Assembly: GCA_027532905.1 (NCBI GenBank)
Contig: JAPZUA010000002.1
Location: 992,001-1,056,000, forward strand
Direction: 5' to 3'
Origin: Magnetospirillum sp.
GTDB taxonomy: Bacteria; Pseudomonadota; Alphaproteobacteria; CACIAM-22H2
DNA: 64,000 nt
Shown here piece after piece: positions 1-9,200 of this stretch. Numbering within the stretch: the stretch's first letter is position 1; each line of letters starts with the position of its first letter. Below the pieces are notes generated by a model, which saw only the letters and a list, made by a program, of their open reading frames with translations, ran no database searches and had not been told where the DNA came from. Both the position numbers and the translations under genes were made by a program.

Positions 1-72
1 CACCCAGGCCATGAGCTTCGACTCGCCCATGCCGCCCGCAGCGCCTATCGCAGCTGCATTTGCGTTGGCCAT
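1..72 (-). CDS. aapM: Amino-acid ABC transporter permease (AapM-like), N-terminal fragment
   Basis: The first 24 codons of a minus-strand gene start at the ATG on 72-70 and run off the left edge of the window. Only the hydrophilic N-terminus is visible, so the assignment rests on context: it starts 3 nt after the stop of an AapQ-type permease, and in Aap/Bzt operons the second permease gene (aapM) follows aapQ. The visible sequence alone does not identify the family. Confidence 0.55.
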   Translation of the reverse strand, partial: MANANAAAIGAAGGMGESKLMAWV

Positions 73-75
73 AAC

Positions 76-1275
76 CTAGCGCTCCTTGAACGCAATGCGT
101 TTGTTGTACCAGTTCATCAGCACGGAGATCGACAGGCTGACGGTCAGGTACGCCGCCATGATCATCGCAATGCCCTCGATCGCCTGCCCGGTCTGGTTCA
201 GCGTCGTGTTGACGATGGACACGAGATCGGGATAGCCGATCGCCACCGCAAGCGACGAGTTCTTCGTGAGATTGAGGAACTGGCTCGTCATCGGCGGAAT
301 GATCACGCGCAGCGCCTGCGGGAGAATGACGAGCTGCAGCATCGGCCCGCGGCGTAGGCCCAGCGCCGAGGCCGCTTCGGTCTGGCCGTTCGGCACCGCG
401 AGAATGCCTGCACGCACGATCTCGGCGATGAAACCGGCCGTGTACGTGACGAGGCCCACCAGCAAGGCCGCAAACTCGGGCGTCATGGTAAGGCCGCCCT
501 GGAAATTGAAGCCGCGCAGCACCGGCCAATCCATCGCAGCAGGTGCGCCGCCGATCAGCCACACGACGAAGGGAGCCCCCACAAGCAAGCCGATCGTGGT
601 CAGCAGCACCGGGAACTGTTCGCCGGTTGCCGCTTGGCGCACGCGCGCCCAGCGCGCCACGAAATACGAAGCGACGATCGCGGCGAGGACGGCGACGCCC
701 ATCCACGCATGGACCCAATGTTCGGCCGGGATTGGGATCTTGACGCCGCGGTTCGACAAGAACACGCCCGGCAACGCCTCGATCGCTTGGCGCGGACCGG
801 GCAGGCTGTCCTGGAACATCGCCCACCAGAAAAACAGCTGCACCAAAAGCGGGAGATTGCGGATGAATTCGACATAGGTCGAGCACACGCCGGCCACGAG
901 CACGTTCTTCGACAGACGCCCGATGCCGATCAGCGTACCCAGAATCGTCGCCAGCACGATGCCGATCACGGCAACGCGCAGCGTATTGAGAATGCCCACA
1001 AGCACGGCGCGACCGTAGGTGTCCTGCGGACCGTACTCGATCATCGTCTCGCCGATCGCGAAACCCGCCTCGCGCGACAGAAACGCCCAACCGGTCGTGA
1101 AACCGCGCGTGGCAAGATTGGTCAGCGTGTTGGAGATCAGCCACCAGCCACAAAAGCCGACGATGCCGACAACGACGACCTGCCAGAAAATTGCCCGGAA
1201 CGTTGGATCGCTGAGCGAGAAACGCATTGCGTTTTCGCCGTTGCGTCCACCGGAGCCTGCCGATTGACCGGCCAT
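76..1275 (-). CDS. aapQ: General L-amino acid ABC transporter permease AapQ
   Basis: This 399-aa inner-membrane subunit belongs to the polar amino-acid (HisMQ/GltJ) permease family and should form the channel of a broad-range L-amino-acid importer with AapM, ATPase AapP and SBP AapJ. It has several hydrophobic segments, a long central insertion typical of AapQ/BztB (which are longer than ordinary ~220-aa HisM-type permeases), and the EAA loop near residue 300 (GQTEAASALGL) that contacts the ATPase. The ATG at 1275 is preceded by a GGAG-type ribosome site. It lies 183 nt downstream of aapJ on the same strand, with a strong hairpin between, and 3 nt before the next permease gene. aapP is expected beyond the left edge. 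Confidence 0.93.
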   Translation of the reverse strand: MAGQSAGSGGRNGENAMRFSLSDPTFRAIFWQVVVVGIVGFCGWWLISNTLTNLATRGFTTGWAFLSREAGFAIGETMIEYGPQDTYGRAVLVGILNTLRVAVIGIVLATILGTLIGIGRLSKNVLVAGVCSTYVEFIRNLPLLVQLFFWWAMFQDSLPGPRQAIEALPGVFLSNRGVKIPIPAEHWVHAWMGVAVLAAIVASYFVARWARVRQAATGEQFPVLLTTIGLLVGAPFVVWLIGGAPAAMDWPVLRGFNFQGGLTMTPEFAALLVGLVTYTAGFIAEIVRAGILAVPNGQTEAASALGLRRGPMLQLVILPQALRVIIPPMTSQFLNLTKNSSLAVAIGYPDLVSIVNTTLNQTGQAIEGIAMIMAAYLTVSLSISVLMNWYNKRIAFKER

Positions 1276-1408
1276 CGCTCCACCCCTCTGTTCGCCGCAG
1301 ACCGAAAAGACGGTTGCGACAGGTTACTGACTTTGCGGCTCTAGCGACCGCATTTTCTGTATTCAAGAACCGGGCCAAACTTCGGACAGGCCACGGGTTT
1401 CGGCGCTG

Positions 1409-1441
1409 CGGCGCCCGGGAACTTCGCGTTCCCGAGCGCCG
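1409..1441 (-). terminator. Hairpin between aapJ and aapQ (attenuator or mRNA stabiliser)
   Basis: A 7-bp stem, one mismatch and a further 6 bp close a 5-nt loop (TTCGC on the plus strand). It lies 17 nt past the aapJ stop. There is no T-run on the minus-strand 3' side, so partial termination or protection of the upstream aapJ message from decay is more likely than full termination. This would give the SBP in excess over the permeases. Confidence 0.6.
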
Positions 1442-1457
1442 ACAGCCGGTCCCAAAC

Positions 1458-2486
1458 TTAGCGGATCGGCGGGCTGTACATCAGGCCGCCCTTGGTCCAC
1501 AGGTTGTTCACGCCGCGCTCGATGCCGAGCGGGGTGATGTTGCGCGTGAAGCTCTCGCCGTAATTGCCTACCTGCTTGATGATGTTGTAGGCCCAGCGAT
1601 TGTCGAGGCCGAGCATTGCACCCATGCCGCCCGTGACGCCCAGCACGCGCTGGATGTTCGGGTTGGTCGACGTCATCAGCGAGTCGACATTGGCCGAGGT
1701 GATGCCCGACTCTTCGGCTTCAAGCATCGCGTAGTGGACCCAGCGCACGATATCGCCCCAACGCGCGTCGCCGTGGCGAACCGACGGTCCGAGCGGCTCC
1801 TTCGAGATCACTTCCGGCAGGATCACGTGGTCGCCCGGCACGGGCGTGCGCGAGGCGCGCACCGAAGCGAGGCCCGAGATATCGGTCGTGTAGGCGTCGC
1901 AACGGCCCGCGAGATACGCGGAAACGTTCTCTTCTTCGCGCTCGATGACGACGGGCGTGAAGCGGATGTTGTTGGCGCGGAAATAGTCGGCGAGGTTGAG
2001 CTCGGTCGTCGTGCCCGGCTGCACGCAGATCGTGGCACCGTTGAGTTCCTTGGCGCTCTTCACGTTCAGCGACTTCTTCACCATGAAGCCCTGGCCGTCG
2101 TAGAAATTGACGCCCGTGAATTCGAGGCCGAGCGAGGTGTCGCGCGACAGCGTCCAGGTCGTGTTGCGCACGAGCACATCGACTTCACCCGACTGCAGGG
2201 CCGTGAAGCGCTGCTGCGCGGTGAGCGCCGTATAGCGCACCTTGGTCGCGTCGCCGAAGACCGCTGCGGCGATGCCGCGGCAGACATCGACGTCGAGACC
2301 GGTCCACACGCCTTGCGCGTTCGGCAGGCCGAAGCCGGCCACGTTGCCGTTCGCACCGCACTGCAGGAAGCCACGTGCCTTGATGGCGTCGAGCGTGGGC
2401 GAGGTGGCCGTCTGCTGCGCCATGGCGGGCAGCGACGCGGCGACGGCGACGAACGCCGAAGCAAAAAGAAGAGCTTTGGTTTTCAT
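1458..2486 (-). CDS. aapJ: General L-amino acid ABC transporter substrate-binding protein AapJ
   Basis: A periplasmic SBP of 342 aa (family 3) that captures amino acids for AapQMP. The chosen start is the ATG at 2486: it follows a GGGAG ribosome site and opens directly into a signal peptide ending near AMAQQ. A longer reading frame to 2555 has no signal-like start. Family features include the early FLQCGANGN stretch, the TGLDVDVCRGIAAAVFGD region and the Asp/Arg-rich ligand core; the length matches AapJ/BztA (about 340 aa). It is the first gene of the aap operon. Divergent metC starts 239 nt away, so that interval must hold promoters for both directions. Confidence 0.95.
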   Translation of the reverse strand: MKTKALLFASAFVAVAASLPAMAQQTATSPTLDAIKARGFLQCGANGNVAGFGLPNAQGVWTGLDVDVCRGIAAAVFGDATKVRYTALTAQQRFTALQSGEVDVLVRNTTWTLSRDTSLGLEFTGVNFYDGQGFMVKKSLNVKSAKELNGATICVQPGTTTELNLADYFRANNIRFTPVVIEREEENVSAYLAGRCDAYTTDISGLASVRASRTPVPGDHVILPEVISKEPLGPSVRHGDARWGDIVRWVHYAMLEAEESGITSANVDSLMTSTNPNIQRVLGVTGGMGAMLGLDNRWAYNIIKQVGNYGESFTRNITPLGIERGVNNLWTKGGLMYSPPIR

Positions 2487-2725
2487 TCGAAAGGCACTCC
2501 CTATGGGGTCAAGATTCTGGTCAAGCTTGAAAACGAGACAAGCGGTCGGGCGCATGCATGCCGACGGCTCTCCCCCCTCAATCGGGCGACGCTAACATGG
2601 TGGCCCGATGCGCCTCAATTGTTTTGTATGGAGACACTCGGGGGTTATGGTCCTGCGCCAACGCGGTGGCTATAGTCGTCCCAGCAAAACGTTTGGTTCA
2701 ATCTTCCACAGCAAGCGTGAAAATC

Positions 2726-3907
2726 ATGAAATCCGACACGAAGGTGACGACCCTTGGACGCGATCCCGAGGCCAATTTCGGCGTCGTCAATCCGCCCGTC
2801 TATCATGCCTCGACCATCCTGTTTCCGAGCCTCGAAGCCTACGACGCAGCGCAGAAGACCAAAACCAAGAACCAGATGCGGTATGGCCGCTACGGCACGC
2901 CTACGACCTTTGCGCTGCAAGATGCGATCGCCGAACTCGAGAGCGGCTATGCGTGTTTTGCTGTCGCTTCCGGGGCGGCAGCGGTTCTGTCGGTCTTGAT
3001 GGCCTTCACGAAGGCGGGCGACCATGTGCTATGCACGGATAGCGCCTACGGCCCCACGCGCCAAGCCTGCAATACGATACTCAAGCGCTACGGCGTCGAG
3101 ACGACCTACTACGATCCGGCGATCGGTGCCGCTATTGCCGATCTCATCCGCCCCAACACAACACTGTGCATGATGGAATCGCCAGGCTCGGTGACGTTCG
3201 AAGTGCAGGATGTGCCGGCTATCGCCGCGGCATGCAAAGCACGCGGCGTTGCGACCGCCATCGACAATACCTGGGCAACGCCGCTCTATTTCCGCCCGCT
3301 CGAGCACGGCGTGGACGTCTCGATCATGGCGGCGACAAAATACATCGTCGGCCATTCAGACGTGATGATGGGCGTGCTCAGCGTGCGCACGCAGGCGATC
3401 TACGACGCCGTGCGCCCGACGGTCGACACGCTGGCCGCACCGAGCGGGCCGGACGACCAGTACCTCGCCATGCGGGGCTTGCGCACCATGGCGCTACGCT
3501 TGAAGCAGCACCACCAGACCGGGCTTACTCTCGCGCGCTGGTTCCAGGCGCAACCGGAAGTCACGCGCGTGATGCACCCCGCCCTGCCCGGCGATCCGTC
3601 GCATGCGCTGTGGCAGCGCGATTTTTCGGGTGCGAGCGGCCTGTTCGGCTTCGTCATGAAACCCGTCGCGCGAAAAGCGCTTGCCGCCCTCATCGACGAC
3701 CTCGAGTTGTTCGGCCTCGGCGCTTCGTGGGGCGGCTTCGAGAGCCTTATCCTGCCGCAGGACGTCCGCGCCGGTCGCACGGCAACGCCGTGGACGGATC
3801 CAGGACAGATCGTGCGCATCCATGCCGGCCTCGAAGCGCCCGAAGATCTGATCGCCGATCTCGAGCGCGGCTTTGCGCGCATGCGCAAGGCCGTCTCGGC
3901 GGGCTAG
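2726..3907 (+). CDS. metC: Cystathionine beta-lyase (PLP-dependent)
   Basis: This 393-aa cytoplasmic enzyme of the Cys/Met-metabolism PLP family should cleave cystathionine to homocysteine, pyruvate and ammonia in methionine synthesis. The start MKSDTKVTTLGRD was chosen because homology begins there, although the reading frame is open back to 2558. Visible motifs are GRYGTPT near residue 54, the IDNTWATPL aspartate that contacts the PLP ring nitrogen, and the Schiff-base lysine in the ATKYIVGHSD motif near residue 205. The ribosome site is weak. hisI starts 9 nt after the stop, so the two are probably co-transcribed. Cystathionine gamma-synthase/lyase relatives share the fold, but the IVGHSDVMMG context favours MetC. 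Confidence 0.92.
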   Translation: MKSDTKVTTLGRDPEANFGVVNPPVYHASTILFPSLEAYDAAQKTKTKNQMRYGRYGTPTTFALQDAIAELESGYACFAVASGAAAVLSVLMAFTKAGDHVLCTDSAYGPTRQACNTILKRYGVETTYYDPAIGAAIADLIRPNTTLCMMESPGSVTFEVQDVPAIAAACKARGVATAIDNTWATPLYFRPLEHGVDVSIMAATKYIVGHSDVMMGVLSVRTQAIYDAVRPTVDTLAAPSGPDDQYLAMRGLRTMALRLKQHHQTGLTLARWFQAQPEVTRVMHPALPGDPSHALWQRDFSGASGLFGFVMKPVARKALAALIDDLELFGLGASWGGFESLILPQDVRAGRTATPWTDPGQIVRIHAGLEAPEDLIADLERGFARMRKAVSAG

Positions 3908-3916
3908 CAGGCGGCG

Positions 3917-4312
3917 ATGGACAACGCCGTCGAATCGCTGCTGGCCGAGATCGCCTTCGACGGCCAAGGCCTCGTTGTAGCGATCGCCCAGCAGCACGAT
4001 ACGGGCGAAATCCTGATGGTCGCCTATATGAATCGCGATGCCGTGCGCGAGACGCTTGCGACCGGCGCCGTGTGCTATTGGTCGCGCAGCCGCATGCGAC
4101 TTTGGCGCAAGGGCGAAAGCTCGGGCCAGCGCCAGCGTTTGGTCGAATTTCGCGTCGATTGCGACGGCGACGCGGTGCTCGTGCGCGTCGACCAGACAGG
4201 CGTTGCCTGCCACACCGGCCGGCGCGATTGCTTCTTCCGCGTCGTCCGCGACGGCAAATGGGTCGTCGACAAACCGGTTCTGGTCGATCCGGACAAACTC
4301 TATGGCGGCTAA
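3917..4312 (+). CDS. hisI: Phosphoribosyl-AMP cyclohydrolase
   Basis: A 131-aa enzyme opening the adenine ring of phosphoribosyl-AMP, the third step of histidine synthesis. It has the family hallmarks VAYMNRDAVRET, YWSRSR, the metal-binding DCDGDAVLVRVDQ stretch, and the zinc cysteines in the ACHTGRRDCFFR stretch. The length is typical of monofunctional HisI; no HisE pyrophosphohydrolase domain is fused. It sits apart from any other his gene in the window, between metC (9-nt gap) and a ModE-N regulator whose start overlaps its last codons by 11 nt, so all three are probably one transcript. Confidence 0.95.
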   Translation: MDNAVESLLAEIAFDGQGLVVAIAQQHDTGEILMVAYMNRDAVRETLATGAVCYWSRSRMRLWRKGESSGQRQRLVEFRVDCDGDAVLVRVDQTGVACHTGRRDCFFRVVRDGKWVVDKPVLVDPDKLYGG

Positions 4313-4691
4313 ACCCAGCACCGCCGCCCGCAAGCCGACCAACAACGCCCCGCGCTTGCGCATCCTCCTGGGCGAAGCGATCGCGGTCGGCCCCGGTAAG
4401 GCCGATCTGCTCGCCGCGATTGCGGCCGAAGGGTCGATTTCGGCGGCCGCACGCACGATGGGCATGAGCTATCGCCGCGCCTGGCTGCTGGTCGACGAGC
4501 TCAATCGCGTCTTTGTCGGTCCCGTGGTGGTCAGCGAAACCGGCGGGCGCCGCGGCGGCGGTGCTGTTCTGACGGCCCTCGGACAAGATATCCTCAGGCG
4601 CTATCGCGCAATGGAGCAGCGTGCCGCCGCCAGCGTTGCTGACGATATTCGCGCATTTCGCGCCTTGCTTCATGAAAAAGCCAATTTTTAA
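4302..4691 (+). CDS. ModE N-terminal-type winged-helix regulator
   Basis: A 129-aa DNA-binding protein. Residues about 20-100 form a LysR-type winged helix as in ModE: a GSISAAARTMGMSYRRAW recognition helix followed by the ETGGRRGGGAVLT wing and a GQDILRRYR helix. The C-terminal molybdate-binding (TOBE/Mop) domains of full ModE are absent, so a direct molybdate response cannot be assumed. The ATG at 4302 overlaps the end of hisI by 11 nt, suggesting translational coupling. Target genes are unknown. A molybdoenzyme cluster is present 44 kb away, but a link is speculation. Confidence 0.85.
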   Translation: MAAKPSTAARKPTNNAPRLRILLGEAIAVGPGKADLLAAIAAEGSISAAARTMGMSYRRAWLLVDELNRVFVGPVVVSETGGRRGGGAVLTALGQDILRRYRAMEQRAAASVADDIRAFRALLHEKANF

Positions 4692-4833
4692 CAGGTACTT
4701 GCATGCCATCCAGGCAAACCTACGGCAAATTTCATAAAATGCTTGCATCGCTTGAGTTCAAACCGTATATTTCGATGTAACTACGGATCGGTCGAAGACC
4801 GTCCGAATTTGGCAGTCAGAAGGACCGTCCTCC

Positions 4834-5277
4834 ATGGTGGCACTCTCGCCACTCACCGCTGGGTCGCCTGCGCCGGGTTTCGTCCGGCCGACGGTGGCCG
4901 TGCAAGCGCAGCCAAGTCAGGCACCGTCGAATAGCGCGACGGGGAATGCCACAGTTGCGCCTGCAGCTACGCCGGTCGTCTCGATTTCGATTGGCGGCGG
5001 TGCAGCGTCGTCGGCGATTGCCAACCAAGTCCGTTCTGAACTCATCAACAGCAGCCGTGCACTCGCCGCCGGCGGCGATCCCTCGGCCGCAAGCGGGCGC
5101 CCGGCTGCCGCCGTCCCCACACCGCCCTATTCGCAAAATGTCGGGCTTTACGACAATTCGACGCGCGTTTTCGTCGATATCGTCCTGTCCGGCGACTCCG
5201 GCAAGCGCGTCGCGCGCGTCTTCGGAACGCCGCCGCCGCCGAAAGCGAAAGAAGAACCCGTCGATATCGTGGCGTAA
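4834..5277 (+). CDS. Hypothetical protein, Ala/Pro/Ser-rich
   Basis: The 147-aa product is not recognised. The first ~100 residues are low-complexity (Ala, Pro, Ser, Val) and probably disordered. The C-terminal third (TRVFVDIVLSGDSGKRVARVF) looks like a short beta-rich folded segment. There is no signal peptide or membrane segment. The ATG follows GGACCGTCCTCC, which is not a good ribosome site, so the start is uncertain. Codon choice is high-GC at third positions as in neighbouring genes, which supports it being real. It follows the ModE-like gene after 142 nt of relatively AT-rich sequence that may hold its promoter. Confidence 0.6.
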   Translation: MVALSPLTAGSPAPGFVRPTVAVQAQPSQAPSNSATGNATVAPAATPVVSISIGGGAASSAIANQVRSELINSSRALAAGGDPSAASGRPAAAVPTPPYSQNVGLYDNSTRVFVDIVLSGDSGKRVARVFGTPPPPKAKEEPVDIVA

Positions 5278-5363
5278 CGGTCGGTTTTGCGATTTGTTCG
5301 CAAGACATAGACGTTACTTTTCGATTAACGTGCAGCGTGATCAGACGTTAAATCGAAGCCGCG

Positions 5364-5693
5364 ATGACCGAGTTTGGCGACACCCTCAATAGCCTGGACG
5401 CAGTCGGGCCCGAAAAGGCGCTCGGCGTTTTCGTGGCCGCCGTGCGTGCCGCCGTCCCCGACGCACCCGCCTGCTATTTCGATCTGATGGCGGCCGACGG
5501 TGCCGAACGGCGCAAACTGCAGCGCCAATGCGAAACGCACTTCAACACGCTGTCGATCGAACTGCGCAAAACGATTCGCGGCAACGCGATCGCCAGAGCG
5601 CAGGAAATCGTGCAAAGCCCGTTCGAGCGCCTGGCGGCCACGATGAGCGCTTCGCTCGAGCAGACTAGCCTAGACGATCTGTTTCCGAAGTGA
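5364..5693 (+). CDS. Hypothetical small helical protein
   Basis: A 109-aa protein of unknown function. The sequence is predicted helical and charged (AERRKLQRQCETHFN, RKTIRGNAIARAQEIV), with no signal peptide, membrane segment or known motif. It follows the previous unknown gene by 86 nt on the same strand and ends 32 nt before the 3' end of tRNA-Arg on the opposite strand. High-GC third codon positions make it a plausible gene rather than a chance frame. Confidence 0.6.
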   Translation: MTEFGDTLNSLDAVGPEKALGVFVAAVRAAVPDAPACYFDLMAADGAERRKLQRQCETHFNTLSIELRKTIRGNAIARAQEIVQSPFERLAATMSASLEQTSLDDLFPK

Positions 5694-5724
5694 CGGGTCC
5701 AAAGCAGCCGATAGGCGGCGCTAT

Positions 5725-5801
5725 TGGCGAGCCCAGCTGGATTCGAACCAGCGACCTACAGCTTAGAAGGCTGTTGCTCTATCCAGCTGAGCTATGGGCC
5801 C
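5725..5801 (-). tRNA. tRNA-Arg (anticodon TCT)
   Basis: A full cloverleaf can be folded on the minus strand. The acceptor arm GGGCCCA pairs with TGGGCTC, the anticodon stem ACAGC/GCTGT encloses the loop CTTCTAA with anticodon TCT, and the T-arm carries GGTTCGAATCC. The discriminator is G and CCA is encoded at the 3' end (5727-5725). Confidence 0.97.
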
Positions 5802-5813
5802 GCAACTCGAGGG

Positions 5814-6113
5814 TCAGCGAACGCGATCGTATTTGAAATTGTCGGCATAGGCTTTGGGCCGGATGCGCGACGCCTGCGGCACGCCGAGTTCGACCGCAAT
5901 GCCGTGGTGTTGGGCATAGGCGAGCGCTTCTTCCTGGGTTGCGAAGCGCAGCTGCAATTGGCCCGACGTGTCGGAGGAACCGGCCCAGCCCATAAGCGCA
6001 TCCGGGCGCTTGGCGGCACCCGGCTCGAATTCGAGCACCCAGGCATGGGTCTTGGCACGCCCGGATTGCATGGCGGTTTTGGCGGGCTTGTAGACGCGCG
6101 CAGGCTTGTCCAT
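5814..6113 (-). CDS. NDUFS4-like complex I accessory subunit (ETC_C1_NDUFA4-type)
   Basis: A 99-aa protein of the ETC complex I subunit conserved region, homologous to mitochondrial NDUFS4 (18 kDa/AQDQ subunit). Hallmarks are VYKPAKTAMQSG, the TWVLEFEP-like HAWVLEFEP, MGWAGSSDT, and the C-terminal RIRPKAYADNFKY. It would sit on the peripheral arm of NADH:quinone oxidoreductase. Outside mitochondria this family is essentially alphaproteobacterial, which helps place the organism. It stands alone 12 nt from tRNA-Arg on the same strand; no nuo genes are in the window. Confidence 0.92.
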   Translation of the reverse strand: MDKPARVYKPAKTAMQSGRAKTHAWVLEFEPGAAKRPDALMGWAGSSDTSGQLQLRFATQEEALAYAQHHGIAVELGVPQASRIRPKAYADNFKYDRVR

Positions 6114-6223
6114 ATCGGTCCTCGGAGGCGGCCTCGAAGCGACGGCGTTAAGCGCCGACCAAGCCCTTCTATAGCAGAAAACCGCCGAGTCAAGACAGAG
6201 CCCGGAGGGATCGCGAGGGCGCC

Positions 6224-9200
6224 TCAGAAGTAGACGAAGGCGCCGTCCGAATCCATGGTCCCAAGGGCTGCGACCGACTGCCCCAGAATTGTAACCGAAT
6301 TGCCGCTGCCCAGATCGATCACAAGGTTTCCGCCGACGTCGCTCGCGGCATTCGTCACGTCGGTGATCGTCGCGAAACTCGGATAGATCAGAAGATTGAT
6401 CCTGTCGCCGGATGCGTAATCGACGATCGTGTCAGCACCCGCAGACAGCAGGAACGTGTCGCTGCCCGCACCGCCGGTCATGCGGTCGCTGCCGCCCTCG
6501 CCGTTCAGCACGTCGTTGCCGTCGCCGCCCGTAATCGTGTCGTTGCCGGCCCCGCTGCTGATGCGCACGCCGACGCCGCCGGTCACGACGATGGTGTCGT
6601 TGCCGGCACCCGACGTGATCGTTTCGACGTTGGAAACCGTCACGGTGTTGGCGGCACTTGCAAGCGTGAGCCGGTCGTTGCCGTCGCCCAAATCGACCGT
6701 GCCGTTCGAAACGGCGCTGCCGAGCGTCACGGTATCGGCGCCGGAATCGCCGACGATGGTCTCGATATTGGTGAGCGTGACCGTGTTGGCGCCGTTGAAC
6801 AGGGTCAGGCTGTCGTTGCCCGTGCCCAGATTGAAGGTTTGGCCGCCGGTAAAGGCAGCACCCAGCGTTACGTTGTCGCTGCCGGTACCGCCCACAAGGG
6901 TTTCGACGTTCGTCACGGTCAGCGTGTTGGTGAAGTTGCCGAGCGCCAGGCGGTCGTTGCCGGCCCCCAGATCAACGAGGCCCGCCGTGATTGCGGTCGA
7001 CAGCACGATCGAGTCGTCGCCGGCAAGGCCGGTCAGCGTCTCGACGTTCGAAATCGAGATCGTGTTGGCGCCGTTGAACAGGACCAGCTGGTCGTTGCCG
7101 GCACCGAGATTGACGAGCCCGCTCGTGCGCGCGCTGCCGAGCGACACCGTATCGTCGCCGGATCCGCCGACGATGGTTTCGATGTTGATCACGGTGATCG
7201 AATTGCCGCCGTCGGCCAGCGTCAGACGGTCGCTGCCGTTGGCAAGGTCGATCGTCTCGCCGAGCGTGTAGGTAGTGCCGAGCGTAATGTTGTCGGCATT
7301 GGTGCCGCCGATCAGCACTTCGACGTTGATGAGGGTCAGCGTATTGGCGAAGTTGCCCAGGGTCAGGCGGTCGGCACCGCCGCCCAGATCGATGGTACCC
7401 GACGTGATCGTCGAGCCGAGCGTGACCGTATCGGCGCCGAGGCCGCCGATGATCGTTTCGATGTTGGTTAGCGTCACCGTGTTGCCGGTGTCGGCAAGCG
7501 TCAGACGGTCGTTGCCAGTACCCAGATTGAAGGTCTCGCCGCCCGTGAACGAGGCGCCGAACGTCACGTCGTCGGCACCCGTGCCGCCGATGACGGTTTC
7601 GACGTTGATGACCGTGACGGTGTTCGTGAAATTGCCGAGCACCAGGCGGTCGCTGCCGCCGGCCAGATCGATGGTGCCGTTGGTGATGCCGGCACCCAGC
7701 GCAATCGTATCGTTGCCCGCGGCCGCCGTGATCGTCTCGACATTGACGATGGTGAGCGTGTTGTTGCCGTTGAACAGTACGAGATTGTCGTTGCCGGCCC
7801 CCAGATCGATGGTGCCGCTCACACGCGCCGTGCCCATCGTGACCGTGTCGTCGCCCGAGCCGCCGACGATCGTCTCGACGTTCGTGACCGTAACCGTGTT
7901 GCCGCCGTCGGCGAGCGTCAGGCGATCCGACCCGGCGCCCAGATCGATCGTCTCGCCCGCGATCAGAGCAGCGCCAAGAGAAATCGTGTCGGCATTGGCA
8001 CCGCCGACGATCGCCTCAACATTCACGATCGTGAGGCGGTTCGCGAAATTGCCGAGAACCAGACGGTCGCTGCCGTCGCCCAGGTCGATCGTGCCGCTCG
8101 TGACGCCGGTTCCAAGCGTCACCGTGTCGGCCCCGATGCCGCCGATCACGGTTTCGATGTTCGCGACCGAGATCGTATTGCCCAAATCGCCGAGGATCAG
8201 ACGGTCGTTCCCGCTTCCGAGATTGAAGGTCTCGCCGGCCGTGAAGGCGGCGCCAAGCCACACGGTGTCGGTGCCCGTGCCGCCGATCACCGTCTCGATG
8301 TTCACGACCGTGACGGTATTGGCGAAGTTGCCGAGCGCAAGACGGTCGGTTCCGGCCGCCAGATCGATCGTGCCGTCGGTGAGCTGCGTCGCAAACGCGA
8401 TCGTGTCGTTGCCAGCATTCGCCGTCACGGTTTCGACGTTGGCGAGCGTGATCGTATTGTTGCCGTTGAACAGGATGAGATTGTCGCTGCCCGCGCCCAG
8501 ATCGACCGTGCCGGTCGTGCGCACGGTGCCGAGCGTGACCGTGTCGTCGCCCGAGCCGCCGATGATGGTTTCGACGTTGACGATCGTGATCGTGTTGCCG
8601 CCGGCCGCGAGCGTGAGACGGTCCGCACCGTTGGCCAAATCGATCGTCTCGCCGGCCGTGTAGGCCGTGCCGAGGGTCACGTTGTCGCCGCTGGCCCCGC
8701 CCGTCAGCACCTCGACATTGATGATTGTCAGCGTGTTCGAGAAATTGCCGAGCACCAGCGTGTCGGTGCCGTCGCCCAGATCGATAGTGCCGCTCGTGAT
8801 CGCATTGCCGAGCGTGACCGTGTCGGCCGCAAGCCCGCCGACGATCGTCTCGATATTCACGAGCGTCACGCTGTTGCCGGTATCGGCCAGCGCCAGACGG
8901 TCGTTGCCGGCTCCGAGATTGAAGGTCTCGCCCGCCGTGTAGGAGGCGCCAAGCGTGACGTCGTCGGTGCCCGTGCCGCCGACCAGCGTTTCGATGTTGA
9001 TGACGGTCAGCGTATTCGTGAAATTGCCCAGCGTCAGACGGTCGTTGCCGCCCGCCAGATCGACCGTGCCGTTGGTAATGCCGGTCGACAGCGTGATCGT
9101 GTCGTTGCCGGCATTGGCGGTAATCGTCTCGACATTCGCGATCGTGAGCGTGTTGTTGGCATTGGCGAGGATCAGCGTGTCGCTGCCGCCGACCAGATCC

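Noticed and set aside
1227-2675. A 482-codon plus-strand frame opposite aapJ
   Set aside because: Antisense shadow of a well-supported SBP gene; Arg/His-rich composition typical of GC-rich reverse frames.
2487-2725. A SAM riboswitch before metC
   Set aside because: The interval lacks the conserved cores of SAM-I or SAM-II elements; only ordinary promoter-like sequence can be seen.
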